Origin: Streptomyces turgidiscabies Car8
GTDB taxonomy: Bacteria > Actinomycetota > Actinomycetes > Streptomycetales > Streptomycetaceae
Direction: 5' to 3'
Length of the DNA stretch: 64,000 nucleotides
NCBI RefSeq assembly: GCF_000331005.1
Contig: NZ_AEJB01000070.1
Location: 1 to 64,000, forward strand
The notes under the pieces are model-generated. The model was not told where the DNA came from. It saw nothing but the letters and a program-made list of their open reading frames with translations, and searched no databases. Position 1 is the first letter of the stretch. Every line of letters starts with the position of its first letter. Made by a program: the position numbers and the translations under genes. This document shows positions 57,112 to 64,000 of the stretch, piece after piece.

Positions 57112-58113
57112 CTACCCGCGAGCGGCTTCTTCTCCAGAATATCGGGGGATCGATCGATATACTGCGAAGGGGATTACTGAGAAACCGGGATACTGGGGTA
57201 GATCAATAAATCCGAGACCGCCGAGATGGCGCATGTGTGCGTTGATGTAGTTGGCGAATTCTCCCCGTAGGACACTGCCATCTTTTCGGAGGAAATTAGC
57301 TTCGGGTACGTCTGTTCTTGTGGGACCGTAGCTTCCCAAGCTCCCCACTAGTGTCCATTCTTGTTGCTCTGTGCCGTAGCGCGCAAATAGAATGTCTGTC
57401 TCTGAATCTAGGTACTGGCGTCCTTCCTGCAATCGGGCGCTGATTAGAACTTCGCCTGATTCCACGGGGGAGAGATTAATGTGTAGACCTGGGGCGAACA
57501 CGCCTCTGGCTACCTGCGCAATGGCCCGCATGTAATATCCGTTGGCGGCTTCTTCGGTGGTGCCGATGATTTGAAAATCAGGAATGACATCTTCTAGCTG
57601 CCGCATCTGAGGGTCACTTTTATTTGCGACAGTTGGCCTGTTTAGTTGCTTTCCTTGCCTTCCCTTGGATCCTGTTTGAGGTGAAGTCTGGAGAGCACTG
57701 TTCTTATCGATGGCCCTGAGGCCAATATTGACTGCCCCGAAAGCTGCGAAGGTCTCTGCGACGTAACGGGCATCGAACAAGGAGCCGTATGCCTTGATCC
57801 GAACCAGGGACCCTGGGGGTACGCTTTGTTTAAGGCGTCCAGACATCCATTCGTCAATGTCGGCCACTTCGTCGGAAATATCTTGGATCAATCCCTCTGC
57901 ATCAAGTGCCGCCTCTAGCGTGGGAAATAGCGCATCTCCTAGAGACTTCTGAGTGTGCGTCTCACTATCAATATTCTGGAGGTGCTGTCCGACGGTCCAC
58001 CGATTCCCTTCCCGGTTCGTCTTGCGTTCTTCCTCTGCGATTCCTCCGTCCAGCTGTGCCAGCATCGCTCGAACTTTATCCGTGTCTACGTATAGAAATT
58101 CACGCAAGATCAT
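57112..58113 (-). CDS. DUF6414-like protein of the low-GC pair
   Basis: 333 residues; the ATG at 58113 has AGGAGA six bases upstream. It starts MILREFLYVDTDKVRAMLAQ, the pattern I associate with DUF6414 proteins. After a polar stretch comes a central beta-rich region (GSLVRIKAYGSLFDARYVAE, FQIIGTTEEAANGYYMRAIA) and RTDVPEANFLRKDGSVLRGE. Cytoplasmic, no known catalytic motif. Base composition is far below the host average, with A/T-ending codons, indicating transfer. It lies 109 bases downstream of the pentapeptide gene on the same strand. Confidence 0.7.
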   Translation of the reverse strand: MILREFLYVDTDKVRAMLAQLDGGIAEEERKTNREGNRWTVGQHLQNIDSETHTQKSLGDALFPTLEAALDAEGLIQDISDEVADIDEWMSGRLKQSVPPGSLVRIKAYGSLFDARYVAETFAAFGAVNIGLRAIDKNSALQTSPQTGSKGRQGKQLNRPTVANKSDPQMRQLEDVIPDFQIIGTTEEAANGYYMRAIAQVARGVFAPGLHINLSPVESGEVLISARLQEGRQYLDSETDILFARYGTEQQEWTLVGSLGSYGPTRTDVPEANFLRKDGSVLRGEFANYINAHMRHLGGLGFIDLPQYPGFSVIPFAVYRSIPRYSGEEAARG

Positions 58114-58222
58114 GGTGAGTCTCCTGTGGGTTTAGGATGGGCGGGCCGTGTACCAATCGCGGTGCGACTACGATGCAAATGCGGAGGCGGGGTATATAGG
58201 GCTGAAAGTTCCTTGTTTTACC

Positions 58223-60037
58223 TCACCGCTTCACTCTGCCTCTAATTGCGAGTGCGGCAAGACCTAGGAGGATCGGCTCAGAGAATCTAGAGGCCATTTC
58301 GATATATCCGCCAGCGGTAGTTAGATCGTCCCCGCTGGAGCGAAAGACGACTGAGTTGAGAGTAACGTTAAGGGATTTCTCGAATCGTTTGCCAGTTAGC
58401 CTATCTTCAGTCGCATTTACGGGATCATCTTTGCTGATATTGAACTTTGCTAGGCCGCCGTTGGCTGGAAGGATGCCCGTAACTTCCTGCTTGGGGGATT
58501 CTTTAGGTAGCCCGAAAGTCATCATCAGAAAGATGGTTGTCACCATCGCTATTGAGAGCCAGCCGAGGGCACGCGAAGCGCGTAGGCCGTACCCTGACAA
58601 TAGCCAATACGCTTGAAGTAGCCAGCGCTCTGCTTCCTTCCATGTTCGACTGTGTCGACGCATCTCCATCTCGCCGTAGTAGAAATCTGCGGCTCCTGGC
58701 TCATCCTTAGCGTCTTCGCTAGCTTTGCGTAGTTGTCGATAGAGGGCTGCGACGTCTTCCGGGTCGGGAGTCTGGTCGGGGTCGGGATGATGCGGGCCGC
58801 TTCGCCAGTTATGCAAAGATGGCTGTGTACCGGATTGAACGGCTGGCTGATTCGCTGCCATAGCGCGCCAGTGGTGTTCTTCGGCGACCGTGTTTCTGCG
58901 CGTGAGAACTGGTGTAATGATAGGCCAACGCCGGAGAGTGAAGTGAATTCCTATAGGCGGGGTCGCGAAGACGCTTCTACCGTCTAGGCGGATCTGATCT
59001 AGATGGAAGGCGCCAGAGAATAGACAATCACTCAAATCCGTGTCGGCCAACACCAGGTGCGCTGCGTCCACTGATTGAACGGATACGACCCGAACTCGCG
59101 ATTCATGAGTACCGGCAAAACTTTCATCTACTATCACCCCGCTAGATGTTCGAAATTGAGATGGATGAGTTGCAACGGATACGGGAAATGTTAGTACAGC
59201 TCCAGTCAGGTCTACATCGGAGTGGCGTAGGCGCAAGTTTGCGGTCGAATTCCATTGAGTTCGAATGCACTCCACGCGACGTGCCGCAGCTTCAATCGTA
59301 ACCGGTGCATTAAAAATTGCCCCGGATAGGTCAAGGGTTTCCGTGCAGGAAATCGGGCCGATAAGAGACTCTGTGTTGAAATTTGTTCCCGCGAAATTTA
59401 CCCCTTGAGTGAAAGTGGTTCCAGCGAATTGTGTTTTCCCGGAGAAGGTTGCGGAGCTGAACCCGGCATGGTTGGTGAATGTTGCGTCATCAAACCGGGT
59501 GTTCCCATTGAAATGGGTACTAAGGAAAGAAGTGTTGCCTAGAAATTTTGCCTCATTGAAGATTGCGGCCTTCTCGAATCGCGTTGAGGTGAACGTAACG
59601 CCGATACTGAAAATGGTGTGGCTGAATCCGACATCGCTTGAGAATGTGACATCCCTGAAGACAGCGTGGTTGGTAAATGTTGCTCCGTTAAAGGTGGCAA
59701 CTTGGTTGAACAGGATGCTGTCAAGATAGGCGAGATCTTCGAAGGTCGCTTCATCGAAAAGGGCAAATCCGAAGATTGCTGGAGAGGTGTTTGACGTGCG
59801 GAGGGCCCTAAGTAGGGCGTTGAAGACGAATCCGGTGAGATGGGTGCCTCGGTAGTCTGCATCGGAACCGGGTCTCAACGTGCTCAAGTAAGCACTTCGG
59901 TCGACATCTGAAATGTGAGCAAGGCAAACCGAGTAACCGTTGATTTGCCGGCCACGGCACCCCACAGGGTCCGACCCGGCGTTTGCGCCTTGTCCGCAGT
60001 GCGGCCAGCTGGGAGCCCCGGGGGGCGGTGTCGTCAT
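58223..60037 (-). CDS. Pentapeptide-repeat protein with N-terminal zinc ribbon and C-terminal membrane segments
   Basis: 604 residues. A CCCH zinc-ribbon-like start (PHCGQGANAGSDPVGCRG, YSVCLAH) leads into an array of about 14 pentapeptide coils from residues 85-230 (FEDLAYLDSILF, ATFNGATFTNHAVF, TRFDDATFTNHAGF). A second beta-helical part follows to about 370, then a helical region with ADFYYGEMEMRRHSRTWKEA. The end has two membrane segments (LGWLSIAMVTTIFLMMTF; EPILLGLAALAIRG) around a loop, reminiscent of small ion-channel tails. Low GC. The start is weak; a palindrome lies 18 bases upstream. A membrane effector or sensor is inferred. Confidence 0.8.
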   Translation of the reverse strand: MTTPPPGAPSWPHCGQGANAGSDPVGCRGRQINGYSVCLAHISDVDRSAYLSTLRPGSDADYRGTHLTGFVFNALLRALRTSNTSPAIFGFALFDEATFEDLAYLDSILFNQVATFNGATFTNHAVFRDVTFSSDVGFSHTIFSIGVTFTSTRFEKAAIFNEAKFLGNTSFLSTHFNGNTRFDDATFTNHAGFSSATFSGKTQFAGTTFTQGVNFAGTNFNTESLIGPISCTETLDLSGAIFNAPVTIEAAARRVECIRTQWNSTANLRLRHSDVDLTGAVLTFPVSVATHPSQFRTSSGVIVDESFAGTHESRVRVVSVQSVDAAHLVLADTDLSDCLFSGAFHLDQIRLDGRSVFATPPIGIHFTLRRWPIITPVLTRRNTVAEEHHWRAMAANQPAVQSGTQPSLHNWRSGPHHPDPDQTPDPEDVAALYRQLRKASEDAKDEPGAADFYYGEMEMRRHSRTWKEAERWLLQAYWLLSGYGLRASRALGWLSIAMVTTIFLMMTFGLPKESPKQEVTGILPANGGLAKFNISKDDPVNATEDRLTGKRFEKSLNVTLNSVVFRSSGDDLTTAGGYIEMASRFSEPILLGLAALAIRGRVKR

Positions 60038-60054
60038 ACAGACATGGACGCGCC

Positions 60055-60066
60055 GTTGGCGCCAAC
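60055..60066. promoter_or_regulatory. Perfect 12-bp palindrome upstream of the pentapeptide gene
   Basis: GTTGGCGCCAAC, 18 bases before the ATG at 60037 on the minus strand. Position suggests an operator or a promoter-proximal hairpin; 12 bases is short enough to occur by chance. Confidence 0.4.
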
Positions 60067-60158
60067 AGTTCCCGAGATCAGGACATTCGAGTTAGAAACT
60101 CAGTCCATCGAACGATAGATCCACATGTTCGCTATCGATACCTGGCTAGGCATACGTT

Positions 60159-60359
60159 CTAGATCTCGCGACTCATTGCCTCGTCAACGAAAGAGATTCC
60201 TGCGTGGAAACCGTGATGTGCTAGTAGTCGAGCGACGGGATTTCCGTAGTGCGACGCATGCACGGCAGCTACTGTGGCCTCGTCGTAGCCTTGGTATAGA
60301 TAGGTACCAGGCTCCGTTACCGTCCCGCTTCGACGCGACCGTACACCTGTCGGTGCCAC
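60159..60359 (-). pseudogene. Possible gene remnant
   Basis: 66-codon frame with a protein-like segment, GTYLYQGYDEATVAAVHASH then YGNPVARLLAHHGFH. Upstream on the same strand another frame carries LSDNYAVLWHRQVYGRVEA, as if a frameshift separates two parts of one decayed gene. No family recognised; it may be spurious. Confidence 0.25.
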
Positions 60360-60551
60360 AAAACTGCGTAGTTGTCAGACAGGCCGAGGCTTGTCTCTCG
60401 AAGCTGACCTGGTTCTTGGGACTCACGGGGCCGGGGCATGCCGTGGGCGATGTCCTGGGTACGGTCGTAGTCGTGTCTGGCGTGCGTCGGGTTGGTCACC
60501 TGTGGGCGTGCGCTGGTTTGATCGCGCGCGACTAGGGGAGCTGGTACGGGC

Positions 60552-61466
60552 ATGGCGGTTGATGCTGCTCGGTCGGAAGAGGGGTTCACGTCGGCGGGGG
60601 CTGCGCGGGTGTTAGGTGCCGCGTGCCGGGCTGCGGGGCTCGATGGCGGTGGGGCGGAGTTGATCCGGCTCGGGGAGAACGCGTTGTTCCGGCTGGCTTC
60701 GGTTCCGGTGATCGTGCGTGTGGCTCGGGGGGAGGAGTGGTTGCCGACGGCGCGTACGGAAGTGGCTGTCTCGCGGTGGCTGGCGGCAGAGGGGTTTCCT
60801 GCGGCTCGGATCGTTGAGGATCTTGAGCAGCCGCTCTTGGTGGACGGTCATCCGGTGACGTTTTGGCATCTGATCGTGGAGGGTGATCGGAAGGCGACCT
60901 ACGGGGAGTTGGGGGGTGTCCTGCGGGATCTGCACTCCCTGACGGTGCCGGATGGTCTTGAACTGCCCTCCTTTGATCCCTTCGACAAGCAGGAACTGCG
61001 GCTGGACCGGGCCGTGGTCTCTGAGGATGACAAGGCCTTCCTGCGTAAGCGTTGGTTCGAACTGCGTGACAGGTACGCCGAGTTGCGGTTCGAGACTCCC
61101 AAGGGGCCTGTGCATGGTGATGCGCACGTGCAGAACCTCATGGTGGACGATCAGGGGCAGGTGATCCTGATCGACTTCGAGGCCTTCTGTTTCGATCATC
61201 CTGAGTGGGATCTGATGGTCACGGCGGTGGAGCATCACAGTCTTGGGTGGCAGACCGATGAGCAGTACGCCGACTTCGTGGCCGCGTACGGGCGGGATCT
61301 GTACGACTGGCACGGGTACGGGACGCTGCGGGGGCTGCAAGAGTTCGGGATGACGACGTGGCTGATGCAGAACGTGCGGGAGGATGAGGGGACGGCTGCC
61401 GAGTATGGCCGGCGCATCGCTGGTCTGCGCAATGACGGTGCGCCTCGGGACTGGCGGCCCTGCTAA
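60552..61466 (+). CDS. Aminoglycoside-phosphotransferase-fold kinase
   Basis: 304 residues; GGGGAG lies about 11 bases before the ATG. APH family signatures are GENALFRLASVPVIVRVARG (ATP-binding lysine replaced by R in VRVARG), the Brenner motif VHGDAHVQNLMV with catalytic Asp and Asn, and VILIDFEAFCF with the metal-binding Asp. It phosphorylates a small molecule or antibiotic; substrate unknown. It is convergent with the XRE/TPR regulator three bases away. GC is about 60%, below the host average. Confidence 0.85.
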   Translation: MAVDAARSEEGFTSAGAARVLGAACRAAGLDGGGAELIRLGENALFRLASVPVIVRVARGEEWLPTARTEVAVSRWLAAEGFPAARIVEDLEQPLLVDGHPVTFWHLIVEGDRKATYGELGGVLRDLHSLTVPDGLELPSFDPFDKQELRLDRAVVSEDDKAFLRKRWFELRDRYAELRFETPKGPVHGDAHVQNLMVDDQGQVILIDFEAFCFDHPEWDLMVTAVEHHSLGWQTDEQYADFVAAYGRDLYDWHGYGTLRGLQEFGMTTWLMQNVREDEGTAAEYGRRIAGLRNDGAPRDWRPC

Positions 61467-61469
61467 GGG

Positions 61470-62843
61470 CTATTCGTCGCCCTCCAGGCGGGCAAGTGCG
61501 TCGCGGACCTGGTTGTTGAAGGCGGCCACAACCGGGTTCGTCGCGTGCGTGCTCACCTCGGCCTGGAAGTCGGTCACGTAGCGCTGGAAGCGGTTGGACT
61601 GGAGGCTGTCGCCGCCGTCCACTGCCAGGCTGGCGGTCGTGACGGCGGCTTCCAGGTCACCGTTCAGGAGGTGGCTTTGGGCGAGCACCATGCGGCAGAA
61701 ACCCAGGGTGCGGGCGTACTTCGGGTCGGTGTCGTCGACCGCGCGTTGCGCTGCTGTCACGGACTCCCGGCGCATTCTGAGGTCGCGGAAGCAGTGGCAG
61801 ATTTCGCCCATGAGTTCCGCGGAGTCGAAGTAGCCGAGCCAAGTGGGGTCTTCGGCGGTGTCCGCGCGTTCGAAGTAGCGTTCCGCTTCGTTCATCGCGC
61901 GTCCGGCGCCGATCGGGTCGCCTGCGTTGGACAGTGCGCGGGCCTCCATCGCCGAGTTCAGCGCCATCGCTCGTGGCGTGGCCCGGCCCTTGGCGCCCTC
62001 GACTGCCGCACGGGACAACTGGATCGCCTGGGCGTGGTTGCCGAGGTAGTTGGCCTGGTGGCTGAGGTTGCCGAGGATGCGGGCGCCGAACATGCGGTCG
62101 TCGATGACCTGTGAGAGGCGGAGCGTGGAGGTCAGGTAGCGGTGGGCAAGCCGGTGGCTTCCGTTGTCGTACGCGGTCCACGCGAGTAGCTGTGAGACTT
62201 CGGCGGCGGCGCCGAATAACGCCGTGCCCACTCTTTCGCTGTAGCTGGCGTCCAGCAGGGGCAGGACTTCGTGGCGGAAGTAGTGGCGCAGTGCTTTGTG
62301 GCCGTGGCCTCCGCCGTACTTGAAGTCGAGCTGCATGAACATGCTGGCGGCGTCTCTGATCGCGCGTACGTCCCGCATGCCGATGCGTTGGCCAGCGGGC
62401 TTGTCGGCCTGGATGCCGTCGGGGCGCGCGATCATCCATGACAGGACAGCGGAGTTGAGGTCGGCTTCCGCAATCGTCAGTTGGTCGGATGCGAGGGCTT
62501 CGGCGCGCTGGTCGGCCAGTCCTGCCAGCATGGACAGCACGTCGGGGACGGTGCTGGAGTAGCCGACTGGCTGTGGGGTGCTCGGACGTGAGTGATCGAA
62601 GAAACCGAGATCGCCTGGTGTGACGCGGCGGCTCAGTTTGGTGGAGAGTACGTCCGCCATGATCGCGGCTGTCTGTGGCTGGATGCCCGCGCCGTCCCGC
62701 CATCGCTGCACGGCGACGTGCGTCGTCCCGAGACTCACTCCTCGCTGGGCGGCGGCGTCCTGCATCCGCTTCGCGAGACCCTTGTTCGAAACCTGCGCCT
62801 CGCCCATGACGGCGATCAACTGTGCGTTCGGCTCTCGGCTCAT
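61470..62843 (-). CDS. XRE-like regulator with TPR-type sensory domain
   Basis: 457 residues. The N-terminal HTH region (KGLAKRMQDAAAQRGVSLG, THVAVQRWRDG) is followed by a helical-repeat domain (AHRYLTSTLRLSQVID, GNHAQAIQLSRAAVEGAKG, HLLNGDLEAAVTTASLAVDGG). This is a large Streptomyces-specific regulator family often found beside small ATP-binding proteins and on mobile DNA. It is divergent from the RsbW-like gene across the GTGAACCCCC repeats, its probable operator. Confidence 0.85.
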   Translation of the reverse strand: MSREPNAQLIAVMGEAQVSNKGLAKRMQDAAAQRGVSLGTTHVAVQRWRDGAGIQPQTAAIMADVLSTKLSRRVTPGDLGFFDHSRPSTPQPVGYSSTVPDVLSMLAGLADQRAEALASDQLTIAEADLNSAVLSWMIARPDGIQADKPAGQRIGMRDVRAIRDAASMFMQLDFKYGGGHGHKALRHYFRHEVLPLLDASYSERVGTALFGAAAEVSQLLAWTAYDNGSHRLAHRYLTSTLRLSQVIDDRMFGARILGNLSHQANYLGNHAQAIQLSRAAVEGAKGRATPRAMALNSAMEARALSNAGDPIGAGRAMNEAERYFERADTAEDPTWLGYFDSAELMGEICHCFRDLRMRRESVTAAQRAVDDTDPKYARTLGFCRMVLAQSHLLNGDLEAAVTTASLAVDGGDSLQSNRFQRYVTDFQAEVSTHATNPVVAAFNNQVRDALARLEGDE

Positions 62844-62904
62844 GCTCCCCTGCCAACCCGAGAATGACAGCGAGTGTCCATCGTGTCACAGCAGTCCCGT
62901 CTTG

Positions 62905-62959
62905 GGGGGTTCATTCGTGAACCCCCTTTGCGCTGGCCGGTGTTCACGTGAACCCCCTG
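62905..62959. promoter_or_regulatory. GTGAACCCCC repeats, hairpin and palindrome in a divergent promoter
   Basis: GGGGGTTCA-TTCG-TGAACCCCC (62905-62926) is a perfect nine-base stem with a TTCG tetraloop. GTTCACGTGAAC (62942-62953) is a perfect 12-base palindrome. Both contain CGTGAACCCCC, repeated 31 bases apart (from 62916 and 62947). The array lies between the XRE/TPR regulator and the RsbW-like gene and is a strong candidate operator for that regulator. Confidence 0.65.
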
Positions 62960-63050
62960 GTGAACGCTCCCGCCTGCCCTTCCCGCGTCGTTCACTGGTC
63001 GGCACAGATCGACGGGCTACAGGGCCTGTCAGTGCTCGGGAGGGGACGCG

Positions 63051-63608
63051 GTGGAAGCACAGCAGAGCAGACACGCAGCGAATACATCAGCGGCAGTGGG
63101 TGCTCCGCGTCGTTCGATTCATGATCCGACAAACGGACACTTCCGGGCGCTGACACTCTTTGCTGAATCCCCGGACTGCGTCAAGGCTGCGCGGGACATG
63201 GTCGGCTCGTACCTCAAGACCTGGCACCTGGAGCACGCGGTAGACGACGCACGGCTCGTCGTGTCGGAACTGGTCGGCAACGTCGTCCATCACGCGGTGC
63301 CGGACAACCGGCTTGCCCTGCCTGGATCCGGGCGGCGTATCGACGTATCGCTCATGACGTATCCGGAAGTGCTGGTCATCGGGGTGTCGGATGAGGACTC
63401 GACTCCGCCCGACCTCCCGGCGGGTGAGTTCTTCTCACCCGATCTTGCGGGCAGTTTCTCCGAAGCGTTGCTGCCGGACCGGGGACGTGGGCTGCTGATC
63501 GTTCAGCGGCTGGCGGACGCGGTGTGGTGGTCGCCGGGGATCAGGGCCGGCAAGACGGTGTGGTGCCGTCTGGACCTTGACCGCCTTTGGGCTGAGAACT
63601 CGGCCTGA
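63051..63608 (+). CDS. RsbW-like ATP-binding protein
   Basis: 185 residues starting at GTG after GGGAGGGGA. GHKL fold with an intact N box (LVVSELVGNVVHHAVP), DEDSTPPDLP as the G1 region, and RGRGLLIVQRLADAVWW as the G2 region. Such proteins are anti-sigma-like kinases or ATPases, very numerous in Streptomyces. It is paired with the divergent XRE/TPR regulator, a recurrent arrangement. Unlike the copy at 49.6 kb, the catalytic asparagine is retained. Confidence 0.9.
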   Translation: MEAQQSRHAANTSAAVGAPRRSIHDPTNGHFRALTLFAESPDCVKAARDMVGSYLKTWHLEHAVDDARLVVSELVGNVVHHAVPDNRLALPGSGRRIDVSLMTYPEVLVIGVSDEDSTPPDLPAGEFFSPDLAGSFSEALLPDRGRGLLIVQRLADAVWWSPGIRAGKTVWCRLDLDRLWAENSA

Positions 63609-63937
63609 CCGACCCCGGATCGCCGCCCCGTTCTGCTCCCTCGCGATCGGGAGTGGACGGCGATCCGGTCAACGGCCGGAGTCTGACCACTCCGGCCAAG
63701 GGGCGCGGCTCCTCGGAATTCCGGGAGCTCCCCTCCCACATCGGGGAGCCGCGCTTCACAACCTCATACCGAGACCGGACCACCCCCTCGCCTGGCAGCT
63801 ATCGGGGTGGTCCGGGAGGGGACGCGACGGTCCCCGGTGCCTGATGGTACCGGGGCCCGTCGCGTTGCGTCGCTTCTGGCCCTGAAATCAAGGCAGTTGA
63901 CGATCCATTACCTGCAACAGGGCTGAGGTGAACAGGC
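63609..63937. other. 329-base non-coding region with four strong hairpins
   Basis: No gene is supported here. The region is dominated by four consecutive inverted repeats (63674-63864), followed by about 70 bases of ordinary sequence leading to a ribosome-binding site and a GTG start at 63938. Confidence 0.7.
63674..63864. repeat. Array of four consecutive inverted repeats
   Basis: IR1: GGCCGGAGT/ACTCCGGCC (63674-63682, 63689-63697; 6-base loop). IR2: GCGCGGCTCC/GGAGCCGCGC (63703-63712, 63745-63754). IR3: CCGGACCACCCC/GGGGTGGTCCGG (63775-63786, 63804-63815). IR4: 63823-63838 against 63849-63864, 15 pairs with one mismatch. All stems are otherwise perfect and not alike in sequence. Such density exceeds a simple terminator; a replication or transfer locus, or a structured RNA, is possible. 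Confidence 0.7.
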
Positions 63938-64000
63938 GTGAATGACTCGGGTGAAGACTGGATCCATGACGGCTTGGACGATGTCGCGGGCACAGATGCC
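63938..64000 (+). CDS. 5' end of a gene running off the window (partial)
   Basis: The GTG at 63938 is preceded by GAGG and opens an uninterrupted frame beginning NDSGEDWIHDGLDDVAGT with typical codon use. Only 21 codons are visible; the product is unknown. Confidence 0.5.
   Translation, partial: MNDSGEDWIHDGLDDVAGTDA

Larger units (their letters stand above)
60038..60551. other. 514-base intergenic region of the island
   Basis: No convincing full gene. It holds the promoter region of the pentapeptide gene, with the palindrome at 60055-60066. It also has short competing frames on both strands: plus 60125-60535, and minus 60159-60359 and 60317-60589. The minus-strand piece GTYLYQGYDEATVAAVHASH looks protein-like and could be the remnant of a decayed gene. 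Confidence 0.5.
55001..64000. mobile_element. Probable acquired genomic island (left end; right end outside window)
   Basis: It begins where the ABC permease is cut and continues to the window end. Evidence: lower GC than the rest, especially 56925-60550; an intact insertion sequence; codon use unlike upstream genes; loss of the high-C/G third positions in several genes; and accessory families. No integrase, relaxase or attachment repeat is visible in the window, so the mechanism of acquisition is unknown. Confidence 0.55.

Noticed and set aside
60125-60535. 136-codon plus-strand frame in the island gap
   Set aside because: No ribosome-binding site, no domain, and overlapping protein-like segments on the other strand make it unlikely.

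Overview
The window reads as chromosome of a high-GC actinomycete, almost certainly Streptomyces. About 72% GC coding with strong G/C third positions, GTG starts and ATGA/GTGA overlaps support this. So do Streptomyces-typical families: the GlgE/pep glucan operon, a LAL-type giant LuxR regulator, an SAV2177/DUF574-type methyltransferase, degenerate RsbW-like ATPases, a SigB/SigF-type sigma factor and DUF5133. I saw no rRNA, tRNA or CRISPR array.

Layout. 0.2-5 kb: an MFS exporter coupled to a TetR regulator, a secreted cholesterol-oxidase-like flavoenzyme and an aldo/keto reductase. 5-10 kb: small membrane and hypothetical proteins, then a membrane protein whose cytoplasmic kinase domain has lost every catalytic motif. 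10-19 kb: a prenyl synthase translationally coupled to a TPR protein behind a perfect 19-bp palindrome, AIM24, a methyltransferase, a TerD-CAP-CAP fusion, a GH36 alpha-galactosidase broken by a single-base frameshift, and a divergent ROK regulator. 19-26 kb: a LAL regulator and a compact three-gene signalling unit of overlapping genes (receiver/glutaredoxin-like/thioredoxin-reductase-like fusion, cyclic-nucleotide-binding histidine kinase, UBP zinc finger). 26-39 kb: stress, repair and small-molecule genes (USP, DUF4032, MBL hydrolase, AlkB, a TetR with tandem palindromic operators driving an FAD dehydrogenase, M1 peptidase, saccharopine-dehydrogenase-like protein, TetR plus EntS-like MFS). 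A CNB-domain gene follows, preceded by a leader with a strong terminator hairpin. 39-49 kb: Gfo/Idh/MocA oxidoreductase, fatty acyl-CoA ligase, and the GlgE operon glgE-treS-mak-glgB, which converts trehalose through maltose and maltose-1-phosphate to branched alpha-glucan. 49-55 kb: DUF5133, an RsbW-like ATPase, a sigma factor, and a MarR-regulated DrrAB-type ABC exporter.

At about 55.0 kb the ABC permease stops abruptly after about 205 codons and the character of the DNA changes. From there to the window end the sequence looks like an acquired island. It holds a small hypothetical gene, an intact ISAs1-type insertion sequence (1344 bp, 18-bp inverted repeats, 10-bp target duplication), and a markedly AT-richer two-gene unit (a pentapeptide-repeat membrane protein and a DUF6414-like protein). 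Next come an APH-fold kinase, an XRE/TPR regulator divergent from an RsbW-like ATPase across GTGAACCCCC repeats, and four consecutive strong hairpins just before a gene that runs off the window.

The best candidates for undescribed biology are the low-GC pentapeptide/DUF6414 pair, the cysteine-less receiver-thioredoxin-reductase fusion with its kinase, the complete pseudokinase, and the hairpin array at 63.7-63.9 kb.
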